This document shows positions 34,793-44,550 of a stretch of 64,000 bases of DNA, one piece after another. The stretch comes from Melampsora larici-populina 98AG31 (lineage: Eukaryota; Basidiomycota; Pucciniomycetes; Pucciniales; Melampsoraceae). The position numbers and the translations under genes are program-made. Location of the stretch: assembly GCF_000204055.1 (NCBI RefSeq), contig NW_006768856.1, positions 1 through 64,000 of the forward strand. Reading direction: 5' to 3'. The first letter of the stretch is position 1; the number at the start of each line of letters is the position of its first letter. Below the pieces are notes generated by a model. It ran no database searches, was not told the origin of the DNA, and saw nothing but the letters and a program-made list of their open reading frames with translations.

Positions 34793-37700
34793 ATGCCACC
34801 TCATATCTGCACATGTGCAGAGTTAGGATGTGGAGCGGAAAGCTTTGCGCTCGATGGGGTCATAACGATCGGTAGAATGCGCACCTCCCATAACGGCAAG
34901 ATACACGAGGCTGAGCTACGACGACTTCGGCACAAATCAGGGGATGGTACATCGTTGAGCCTCCTGGAAGATACTCTTCCTATGAATGTATGTGCTCTGC
35001 CTTCTCTTTTGTCTTTTGATTCTCATTTATTGATCTTGTATCATTCTTTTCTGGGGAAATCGTTCATCAGAGGCGTCGCAGATCTTCGAGCACTAGTGAT
35101 TTACGTATACAGAGATGCTCCTCGTTCTCAGGCGAATCAACTCAGCCGTCTCGGAGGCGTTCACTGTCAGCTACTTCTAGACCGCCATCTGTTCTTTCTA
35201 CAGAACAATATCGACTACCAGACGTATTTCTTCAAAAGCCTTCCTGCTTAATCAGTATGCTTCAAGTCGCCAAATCGAGTATCAAGGATCGCGCTAGTCA
35301 TCGGTCAAGCCGAGCTGCTCTCAAGCTTGCCAAACTCAGTATTGAACAAGCGTGTCTTGAATTGAATTATCATGGTCACCCTTTTTGGTCTGATATACCA
35401 ACCACGCTTCCAAAGCTATACAACATCTTCAATCTGGAATCCAATCTGACTTCAGAAATATGCTGCCCGGAATGTTTTGCGTTACACGGTGTCCAACCGA
35501 CAAGCCCAGAAACATATAAGCCGAAGTGCGATAACATGCGTTTCTTTCAATCAATCTCAAGAAAGAAGAAAGATGAAAAGACTTACCGGCAAATCTGTGA
35601 TGCCTCTCTATACGACAATGCGACACTGAAGCCTCATCGTGTCTTTCATTACCAGTCACTGCGATTGTGGCTTGCTAAGATGATGTTACTTCCAGGGTTC
35701 GAGGACCATTTAGATGCGTCTATTATCAGAGCTACTCAATTGACTCGGCCAGATCCGACAAAAACATACGACATCTGGGACGGACGGATGTGGAAAACCT
35801 TCGAAATCTCTTCCAGTAACTCTTCAGTACCATATACTTCGAAAAGCGGCAACTTGGTCTTTGGATTTTTTTGTGATTGGTTCAACCCACACGGACGTGG
35901 ATCACAAAGGCACATCTCTAGCGGAAATGCGATACTCATATGTTACAACTTACCTCCGGAGATGCGGTACAAGCAGGAAAATATATTTTTATACGGCATC
36001 ATTCCTGGTCCTCAAGAGCCAAAAACTGATCAGATCAACCATCCTCTGAAACCATTAGTGGAAGAGTTCATGCAGCTCTGGGATGGTGTTTTCTTCACCT
36101 CGACACCAAGGCATCACGGTGGACGTGTCATCCGCGCGGTCATCTGGCCCCTCATCGCTGATGCCCCTGGGATGCGAAAAATTGCAGGTTTTGCATCTCA
36201 CACGGCGACATTCTTCTGTCCTCACTGTGCTTTAGACAAAGACAACATGGACGAAATTGACATTACCAAGTGGCCCAAAAGATTAGACCATCAAGTTCAT
36301 TCTGAGGCGTGGAGAGACGCGGAGACCTTGGAAGACCAAAATGAAATCTTTGACAATTTTGGAGTTCGATATAGTATATTCTCAAAGCTGCCGTACTGGA
36401 GACCGCACGAGTTTGTTACAGTAGATATCATGCACTGTGTGCTTTTGGGTATTCTATCTGATTATTCAAGGTCATGTATCGGGATCTTTGATGCTGGAAA
36501 AAAGTTGAAATCTATCTATGAGTCCAATGCTCGGAAGGGAATGCATCGTCATGAAGTAAGTTTTTTTATCATGAAGGTAGTATTCTGTGATTTGGAACTC
36601 ACCTTCTGATCAACATCCAATCCCTGCCGTCCCCTAGTATCTACGAAGAAGAAAAAAACATATTGATAGCACGGATAGTGTGCCAGGTCAACTCGATGCG
36701 AGTCATGAAGAAACAATGGAGGAACAAAGTAGCGTTGAGTCTAACAATGATAGCATAGACATAGAAAAACATGCTCAAGACACAGATCAAAGCCGTTCAG
36801 ATATTGATGAAATTACTGAAAACATAGAGGAAAGTAATAAAGAAATAGATCAACATACTGAAGACATAGATGGAAGTACTAGAGACGTAGATGAACATAC
36901 TGAAGACACGGATGGTCGTAGTGAATCAGAGATCCTTGATCGATCTAACCGTAGCAAACGCGGTAGAAGTCCTGTTGAGGAGTCATACAAAAGATATCGG
37001 GATATAGATACTGCGAAACCTTCAGGAACAATCAGCATTATACCTGGCAAAGGGAAAAAAAGACAATTGTCTCAAGATTACAAATACCGGTCACTCAGAC
37101 GTTCGACACGAATACACTCATCATCTGGATCGTCTGTCACATCCTACACAGCCCAGAGAATCATCCCTGCAACATCGACTAAAAAAAAACGCAAAATCAA
37201 TCACCCACACATGTCATCTTCTCAGCACAATTTAAGCTCACAAGATTCGATTATGCAAGAAGATTCAGGCTCAAGCTCGGTATCTCAACCTGAATCAAGC
37301 TCAAATGCTCCAATTATCTCGAATTCTCCAGCTCGAAGTGATTTGAATTCAACTGTCCGAGGGTTTCCAGATTCCTCTCAATACGTCCAGCTCCCCAAAG
37401 ATCCTAAAATGACGGTCTCGTTATTGGAAAAACTGCATCAGGCCGCTCCAACTATAGTCACTCCAACATGGATGACTCGACTTCCAACAAAGATAGGAAT
37501 GGGAAGTGCTGGACATGTGAAAGCAACTGAATGGCTTGTGTTGTATACCGTCTATATGGTGCTTTTTATGATCCCAGAGCTGTACAAGTCTGAGGATGAT
37601 TCAGAAAAAATTATTTGTCAAAGTCTCATCAAACTAGGAGGGATTGTTAATTGTACATTTTCTCGCACATTCGATCAAATAAAATGTGACAGGTTACAAA

Positions 37701-38777
37701 CATCTTTACAAGATTATCGGCATCACATCAATACACACTGGAAAAGTGTAAGTGTAAAATCAAACTTACATGTCGCACAACACCTTCCGGAAATAGCAAC
37801 TTTATACGGACCTCCATCATATACAGCAGGGTTTGCAGGAGAGAGAATGAACGGCGCATTAATCAAAACCCCAACAAACCGTCACACAGGTAAGGGGAAT
37901 TTTCTTTATAATGGCACCTCTACACAGGATTTTGGGGTATTGATGATCTACTTGTTTTTGCAGCTGAACTCGAAAAGACACTATGTAACTCATTTATCCG
38001 ACGAGGACTGTTCCAATCCGTTTTGAACCACACATCAGCTTTACTGAGTCGGGTGGATGACAGAATTCGAGACAGTGCAGTTGCCACACTCACTGGATCA
38101 CACGTTCCTGTATGGTCAACACTCACATCTATAGATCAGCTGACCACCTACCAAACTTGGTTTAACTATCTCAACAATGATATAGATGGACGTTACGGAG
38201 CATTTCGGAACAAATTCGACAACATAGCCACAACAGACTGCCCAGATCAAGTACTGCAAGATCATGTTCGGACCATCCAGAGACTTAATATTGATGGAAA
38301 GTTCTACAACTGTGCTAAAGCCAGCAAACCCCACGAAGGCAATACTTTGGTTGAGTTTTGGTTAAGAAAAAAGAAAAGGTATGGACGAATCGAGGCAATA
38401 TTCCGGACGTCCCTGATACAAACAAACTTTCTCCAACTTGAGCCATTCACTGAACTGAGTGCCTCCGATTCAAAGCTCAATTTATATTCTTTGTATCCTG
38501 GTCTTCATGCTACCATACTATATGATAAACCTGCCCCGAAAGTTGTAGTAGACGTCAGAGATATAATTGGCCATTTTGCGGCTGTTTTCAACCTTGAAAA
38601 AACGTTTGGGATCTCGCAGAAAACTGTCTCTATTGTCAGTTTGAGGAACTCAGTAAGCTTTTTGTCAATTTTGGCGGTGAAACATGTTCAAGGTAATTTG
38701 GCTGATCATTTGAATTCTGATGTGTTTTGTTTTAGGATTTACTCGCTGCAGAGATTCCAGCAACTTGCGAAACTTAG
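34793..38777 (+). CDS. Plavaka/CACTA (TNP2-like) transposase
   Basis: Five exons (34793-34987, 35071-36555, 36638-37889, 37964-38652, 38736-38777) give about 1220 residues with matching phases. It would recognise the CACAGGG ends and cut out the element. It starts with a Cys cluster (MPPHICTCAELGCGAES). An Arg/Ser stretch (RRRRSSSTSD) follows, and then a second Cys pair (CCPECFALHG). The core has FGFFCDWFNPHGRG, CYNLPPEMRYKQENIFLYGI, IPGPQEPKTDQINHPLKPL, CPHCALD and VTVDIMHCVLLGILSDY. An acidic and NLS-rich linker (residues about 560-760) precedes the C-terminal block PTWMTRLPTKIGMGSAGHVK and YTAGFAGERMNGALIKTPTN. The Asp in CDWFNP, the Asp in VDIMH and the Glu in GERMNG are the likely catalytic triad. 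That assignment is by analogy with basidiomycete Plavaka proteins. Confidence 0.85.
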
Positions 38778-39603
38778 GAAAGCTAAGTAGGGTTGTTATC
38801 TTTGAAAAAAATAAGAGCATATGACTTTTCAAGTTATCTATGGCTCACTTGTTGAATTCATTCTCCTCTTTCTCTTTGTAAAATTCATTCGGCAAAAAAT
38901 CAAACAATGTCTTTTTCTTGCTACCTTTATTCTTTTCAAAAGTTGTCCCACAAACTTGCGACCTCTTTTTCATGACTTTTCTCACTAAACAATAAAACAA
39001 TTTATGATGAAATAATCTTAATCGGTGATGCCGGGACAAAATAAGACGATACAAAGTTGAACAAGTCACCTGTAGTACCCGAACTGTTTGGTTCACCAGA
39101 TTATAGTGCTTGAACTATATATGTGCTTGTTTTGCATGCGACAAAAGCTAACCAAAAAAACCGGCGAGTTCCTTATACTCACCGCCAAAAACCGGCGAGT
39201 TCCTTATACTCACCCCCACTGTGGCTTCTTCAAAACATCAACAATAGCTGTAAGATTACGCATATCTTTGTTTTGATTTTAGACCTCCTTTGTTTTGTAG
39301 AAGCTAATCTGCATGTTGACCTTTGTTTGTATTTGTTCCCCTAATTGTCTGATCTCAGAGTATCACATATTTTGTTTCACGTATCTGAAGGAAGATTTAT
39401 TAGTGTAGAAGCCCTTTGAGGGTGAAGATCCTTTGTGATCAATTTGCTTCCCGCAGGATCATTGATTCAAGTACTCGTATCTCTCTCGTATGTTTCTCCC
39501 TACTGATCCTTATTCTTCCACTTGGTGGCTTCTTTTCCCACTTACCATCCCACCCTTGAATATAATTCTTATAAAATTTTCTATCCTCTCATTTTCTGTT
39601 CAT
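38778..39603. other. Intergenic region, no gene seen
   Basis: Non-coding DNA between the transposase and the tandem-exon gene. It contains one short direct repeat: AAAAACCGGCGAGTTCCTTA occurs twice around 39155-39215, 31 bp apart. Confidence 0.5.
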
Positions 39604-39738
39604 TCTCAACTTTTTCTCTAGTCTTAAGCGAAGTTCACTCTCAACTTTTTCTCTAGTCTTAAGCGAAGTTCACTCTCAACTTTTTCTCTAGTCTTAAGTG
39701 AAGTTCACTCTCAACCTTTTCTCTAGTCTTAAGCAAAT
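39604..39738 (+). repeat. 35-bp tandem repeat, about 4 copies, in a 5' leader
   Basis: The units start at 39604, 39639, 39674 and 39709. Each reads TCTCAACTTTTTCTCTAG, then TCTTAAG and GAAGTTCAC, with a few changes. The array ends 25 bp before the ATG of the next gene, so it probably lies in its 5' untranslated region or core promoter. The pyrimidine-rich CTAG units also resemble reiterated 3' splice sites. Confidence 0.8.
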
Positions 39739-39762
39739 CACTTTGTATAAATCAATTTCCAA

Positions 39763-41910
39763 ATGAAGGTTTTCAAGAATCTGCTTGGTTCTCTCCACAA
39801 GCGTTATAGGAAGGCACAACAATGGGCGGGTAAGTTGAAAGCTTTGAAATGCGGTGACAAGTCTGTCTATCCACCTGACGTTCTGTACTTTCCAAACGAA
39901 GTGATACGAGCTCGCCGAGGTCACAGGAGTCATTCGGATTATGCCTATCAGTCAGACTTAGAGTCAGCCTACGCGTGCGATGTTGAATTCCCGATCCTTC
40001 GTTACTGTAGCGAGAGCTATAGCGGATTGACTCCTGAGGCGAATGCCTCAGCAGTCATGACAAATGATGACATACTTCCCTCTGCTACGACCAGTCAACC
40101 TGATGAAGATAACATTCTCACAGCTGATGCGATCTCCAATTTGGCTGAAGCCCTACGCACTGATATCACAAGAACAATCAACAATCACACAGATACTCAT
40201 AGTCCTTCAAACACTGCCGATGCGATCACGCCTGAGGCCATTTCAGTAGTTGGCGATGTGATGAAGCCTGGAAGTGTATCCTTAAAACGCCCACAACACC
40301 CCAACGGTAATTTCTTGATTATTGGTCCACCAATCCTGCTACAATATCTTGATTTGTGTATGCTGATAATAGTTGTGTCTTACCTTCAGAACCAGATACG
40401 GCCGAGGATGCTAGTCATAAACGACCAAGAATCGACTTCGAGTTATTGGTCTCTATAGGCGCAGGCCAACCGATTCAAGAGGCTAGAAACTTGGGTGACA
40501 TTTCGCATAATGATATTCATACCGTCATAAACTTCAACAGCAGTTCCCCAGCGCATGCGACTACCACCCATTCTAACTGTGGCAATCACAAGGCTCACTC
40601 GATTTTGATATCGATTGATCACAAAACTACTTGCCCTAGTCCGGAGATTATGAGTCTTGATCAAAATTCCTCGTCGACCGCTGCTACTGCAACCACATCT
40701 GAGCCTATACCGCATACAAACAAGGCACTCGAATCTGAAAGTTACTCTCTCAAACGCGCACGAGTAGAAGTTCTTGACCAAAAAATCGAAGGTATGTCGT
40801 ACTTCCACATCTTCCCTCTATCACTCTTTAACTGTATTTCAGATGTCCTTATGCTGATTGAAGTTGGATGCTTGTAGTTACAATTTCACCTGTTCCTAAA
40901 CGTCAAAAAATTGACTCTGCCAATCCCCCAATCATCGTAGGACCTCCTTGTGCTCCAAGTGTTGGAAAGCACCCCAACGGTTGGTTACACCCGTTTTCAT
41001 TATCATTCTTTTTTCCCATTATCTGATACTCATTCGGATACCCATATGGTGCTCTGATTTGACTGCGTATAGCTCCAATCACACCAGTCTATAACCATCA
41101 ACACATCAATTCTGGCGACTCGATGATCGGAACTCCTCGTACTCCCTATGTTTTTGGACCACCCGACGGTCCGTTACACTCCTTCTTATGGTATGGTCTG
41201 GATATCAATATACTGATCTGATTTGACTGCGTATAGTGCGGATCACACCAGTCCATAACCATCAAGACATCAATTCTGGCGACTCGATGTTCGGAACTCC
41301 TCATACTCCCATTGTTTTTGGACCATCCAACGGTCCGTTACACTCCTTTTCATGGTATGATGTGGATATCAATATTCTGATCTGATTTGACTGTTAACAG
41401 GGCCGATCACACCAGTCCATAACCATCAAGACATCAATTCTAGTGACTCAATCTTCAGAACTCCTTGTACTCCCAATTTTTTTGGACAACCCGACGGTCT
41501 GTTACAATCCTTCTCACTATATGATCTGAATATCCATGTACTGATCTGATTCAAATGTGTGTAGTACCGATCACACCAGTCCATAACCATCCAACAACTG
41601 ATTTTTTGGATGATGCAATGATCCTGGATACGCCTTGGACTCCAGTGCATGTTAAACACCCCAAAGGTGCGTGACACGCCTTCTCATTATCATCCTATCC
41701 CAATTTGACGCTCAGATGGACGCCAATATAACTGTCTTTTACCACTCCACAGTTGGCTCTACAGCTGTTGATTTCGGATGCAACTGCAAAGACCGAATCG
41801 ATGAGGTTATGAAGGAGATATTGGAAAACATGGACAGTGTAGTGAAAGGAACTAACCACTTTCAATATTGTCCCCTTGTCAGCACTGATCAAAGGCGTCG
41901 CAGTATGTAG
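39763..41910 (+). CDS. Tandem-exon gene C of the transposon
   Basis: Eight exons are inferred: 39763-40306, 40390-40791, 40878-40979, 41073-41168, 41237-41332, 41401-41496, 41565-41666 and 41753-41910. They give about 531 residues. Every intron interrupts a codon after its first base, so internal exons are symmetric and can be added or skipped without a frameshift. Exons 4-6 are 96 bp each, with 68-bp introns after exons 4, 5 and 6. Exons 4-7 encode variants of PITPVHNHQDINSGDSMFGT, then P-TP-VFGP. Earlier exons end with basic, NLS-like motifs (SLKRPQHPN, SHKRPRIDFE, YSLKRARVEV, PVPKRQKIDS). The start MKVFKNLLGSLHKRYRKAQQ is basic and no clear signal peptide is seen. The family is not recognised. 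It is probably nuclear, judging by the basic motifs. Confidence 0.7.
41073..41666 (+). repeat. 164-bp exon-plus-intron tandem array, 4 units
   Basis: Unit starts lie at 41073, 41237, 41401 and 41565, an exact 164-bp period. Both the exon part (ATCACACCAGTCCATAACCA...) and the intron part (GTCCGTTACACTCCTTNTCA ... TGATCTGATTTGACTG) are conserved. The duplication therefore happened at the DNA level and includes whole introns. Confidence 0.88.
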
Positions 41911-42444
41911 TATGTGGATCATGCTCAAAGAGTATGCCTCTTGATTATCTTAAAATTCTTAAATTGTGTGTTTCAATTTTTCTTTGTACAAATTTTCACT
42001 TCCAATGTCGAGTTCTTCTCTTTGTTGCTGTTTTTTCTTCTGTATATATTCATGTTATTGTCCATATTTTCTTTTCCGATTTGTTTATACTGCTTACTTG
42101 TATGAATCTTTCAGCTTCTTTGATGTTGTTTAACGTTTTCTTTAGGTGTTTTCTCATTTTTCCTGTGAATATTATTGTTATTGTTTATAGTTCATTTTGA
42201 GAGCTGCCTACACTCACCTACAACACCTTTGACATCAGCTCAATCAATGTGACTGTAAAAGACATAGGTGTAGCATGGTTCAAATGAACTAATAATATTT
42301 TTGGACTTGGCTCGAAGTCAATTTCCTCAACACTTTGGAAATCCTTGAATCACAACAGGAAATTAGGGCTCTCCAATCCAAAAGATTAGGTTGTACAAGC
42401 TCATAAAATGATTTTCGAAACAAAAAAAAATCGATACAATGAAT
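41911..42444. other. No gene seen
   Basis: T-rich 3' region of the tandem-exon gene. Hydrophobic frames at 41914-42200 are a consequence of the T-rich composition and are not called. Confidence 0.5.
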
Positions 42445-42640
42445 CAAAAGAGACTATTCACAAGTAAGATAGAGATAAAGAAGAACGGAAAGAAAAAATA
42501 TAAAAGCTCATAAACTAGATCTTGAAGGCATAGTGAAAAAAACAAGCTGATTCGATAGTATAAAAAAGAGACTATTCACAGGTAAGATAAACATCGAGAA
42601 GAAGAGAGACTATTCACAGGTAAGATAAACATCAAGAAGA
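42445..42640 (+). repeat. Repeats of AGAGACTATTCACAGGTAAG
   Basis: Three copies lie at about 42448, 42566 and 42603. Each contains AGAGACTATTCACA(A/G)GTAAGATA, and the last two form a 37-bp tandem. The unit contains a consensus-like splice donor (CAG|GTAAG). They lie downstream of the minus-strand gene at 42918-43421, on the side of its 3' end. Confidence 0.65.
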
Positions 42641-42917
42641 AGAGAAAGGTAAAATATCCATATAACCTGAGAACAACAAGTGTGAAAAACCAACAAGATT
42701 GATCTCGACTACATCATACAGAAAAACCAGTCATCCAACCACCCACAGTAACGTATACAGCCACTAGCAATAACGATAAGATAACTTCGCACCTACGTAT
42801 CTTTCGGGAGAAAAAGACAAGTGAAGTTAGCAAAAAGGCGGACTTCATGAGATGTATGTATGGGAGGGGGATCAATAACTCACCACAATTTGTACTTGTA
42901 TAGAGATTGCATACGAT

Positions 42918-43421
42918 TCATATGCCGTAGAACGCTCCATACCTCTGTGCAACATGCTTTTCAAATTCATTGAGTATTTTTTCTTTCGAAGCTCGTTGGA
43001 CTATGCGGTGACCTGGTTTGAAGTGTTGAATCAAGTGGCGAAGATCAATCTTTTCGATAGTAGTGAGGTCGTAGTCGGGCGTCATGAAATGAGTAAGGTG
43101 ATGAGGTAAGTTTAGCACTCTATGCCAATATACTGGATTGGTGTGGAAGGCTGGGATTGGGTCACGTTGATGTATTGGATGGTCGAGTACTGCTGGTATC
43201 TCACGAGGTCGTTGAGCGCAAGGTGGGGTAGGTTCGCGTGGAGCCGAAGATGATCTGTGAGAGGATGATCTGATAGATGATTCGGATGAAGCTGACGTAA
43301 CGGATGAACTTCGAGCTGAACGGGATCTAATGGATGACTGTCGAGGCGATCTACGTCGAGTGCTTGAGCTAATGGATAAATTTCCCTTCACACTTCCACG
43401 AACATTAATATGTACAGCCAT
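42918..43421 (-). CDS. Arg/Ser-rich small protein of the transposon
   Basis: A 167-residue frame from an ATG at 43419-43421, the only minus-strand gene in the element. Residues 15-60 are a dense Arg/Ser region (SSSTRRRSPRQSSIRSRSAR). The second half is more ordinary (IPAFHTNPVYWHRVLNLPHH, then LTHFMTPDYDLTTIEKIDLR), and the end (KEKILNEFEKHVAQRYGAFY) could be helical. The family is unknown. RS-rich stretches occur in splicing-related and nucleic-acid-binding proteins, which would be in keeping with neighbours full of small exons, but this is speculation. The long open frame with distinct domains supports a real gene. Confidence 0.55.
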   Translation of the reverse strand: MAVHINVRGSVKGNLSISSSTRRRSPRQSSIRSRSARSSSVTSASSESSIRSSSHRSSSAPREPTPPCAQRPREIPAVLDHPIHQRDPIPAFHTNPVYWHRVLNLPHHLTHFMTPDYDLTTIEKIDLRHLIQHFKPGHRIVQRASKEKILNEFEKHVAQRYGAFYGI

Positions 43422-44019
43422 TGTATATGTAGTATATATGAGCGTGTCTAGGAGTTTAAGTAGTGTAAAAATATGAAAGTGTTGAAAACGTTCTGTATAT
43501 CAAAGTTTGATCCAGAAGTGACCTATGATTTGAGCTCATTTGAGTGCTCTTGAACGTCAATACTATTTATAGATCAAGGCTCAACACGAGACCATCAATA
43601 TTACCTTCAGACCTCGGACAACAAAGAAAAAAGACTGTCATCCAAACGTACTTCCTCTTTCTAATCTCTCCCATTAAGCTCAGAAAGGCCTCCCTTCGAA
43701 TCGGATGCGACTTACTATCAAATGTGGTTTTTGTTCTTCGTTAGACAACAGCAAGTTACTTTAGCAAAGTCTCCTTTCATTATCCAACAAGAGCTAGAAA
43801 TCGGCATCTCTTTTGGGGTGTGTTCTTTTCTTTAGTTCCAAACAAACTTTTAGAACAATAGTCTGACCATTAATCGTAATTTTAGGATCTTCCGTGGGCT
43901 CCGTTATCAATATTGTAGATAAGAAAAACTTAGAAGAAAGTTCTGATGAATGTTCCCATTCGTGAACACATACATACACGACCAAAGTCAAGACAAAGGT
44001 AGCAGACCTACATGAGAAG
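43422..44019. promoter_or_regulatory. Divergent intergenic region
   Basis: This region separates the minus-strand gene from the plus-strand gene starting near 44551, so promoters for both probably lie here. A TATA-like ACTATTTATAGATC occurs at 43561-43574 on the plus strand. No other element is recognised. Confidence 0.35.
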
Positions 44020-44475
44020 CCAAAGCTATAAGTAGGATCAAGAAAGGGAAGTAAGTCGTGCTTGTTTTTTTTTCGTCAAGGATCCATGTTGATCTCAAGT
44101 TGAAAGTGTTTAGATCTTCTCTCATCTCATTTGTTTTCTGCTTTGACAAGGGCAATACATTGACTCTCTCATTTTTAAAGCGGTGAGTGGAATCAAAAAA
44201 GGCGAGTAAGTCATTTTTTTTGTTGATGATCCGTGTTGTTGTTCTTGAGTTGAAAGTCTTCCAATCTTCTCTCATCTCATTTGTTTTCTGCTTTGACAAA
44301 GGCAATTAATTTACACTTCATTTTGTTTAAGCTGTAAGTCGACTCAAGAAAGGTGAGTAAGTCACTGGTTTTTTTGTCTATCATCCGTGTCAATCTCAAG
44401 TTGAAGGTTTTCGTATTTTCTCTCGACTTGTGTGTTTTGTGCTCCTAATTACTGAAAAGTCCACCCGTCCTCATC
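44020..44475. repeat. ~153-bp tandem repeat, 3 copies, upstream of gene F
   Basis: The repeats start near 44025, 44180 and 44332. They share TNTAAGTNGGATCAAGAAAG, then (G)AGTAAGTC, CATCCGTGTNNATCTCAAGT, TGAAAGTNTT and TCTCATCTCATTTGTTTTCT. The copies are imperfect, and the third is less conserved at its end. Each contains splice-donor-like AGTAAGTC. The array could be the non-coding leader of the gene starting at 44551, built by the same duplication process as its exons. Confidence 0.7.
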
Positions 44476-44550
44476 TTCCAAACCGTTTCCCACCTTGATA
44501 CGTTTTTCACTAAGTGACACTAACAATTCACGAAAGGATAAGGGCCCGGT

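Noticed and set aside
41914..42200. Hydrophobic frames resembling membrane proteins
   Set aside because: They follow directly from T-rich DNA downstream of a gene; overlapping frames look equally hydrophobic.
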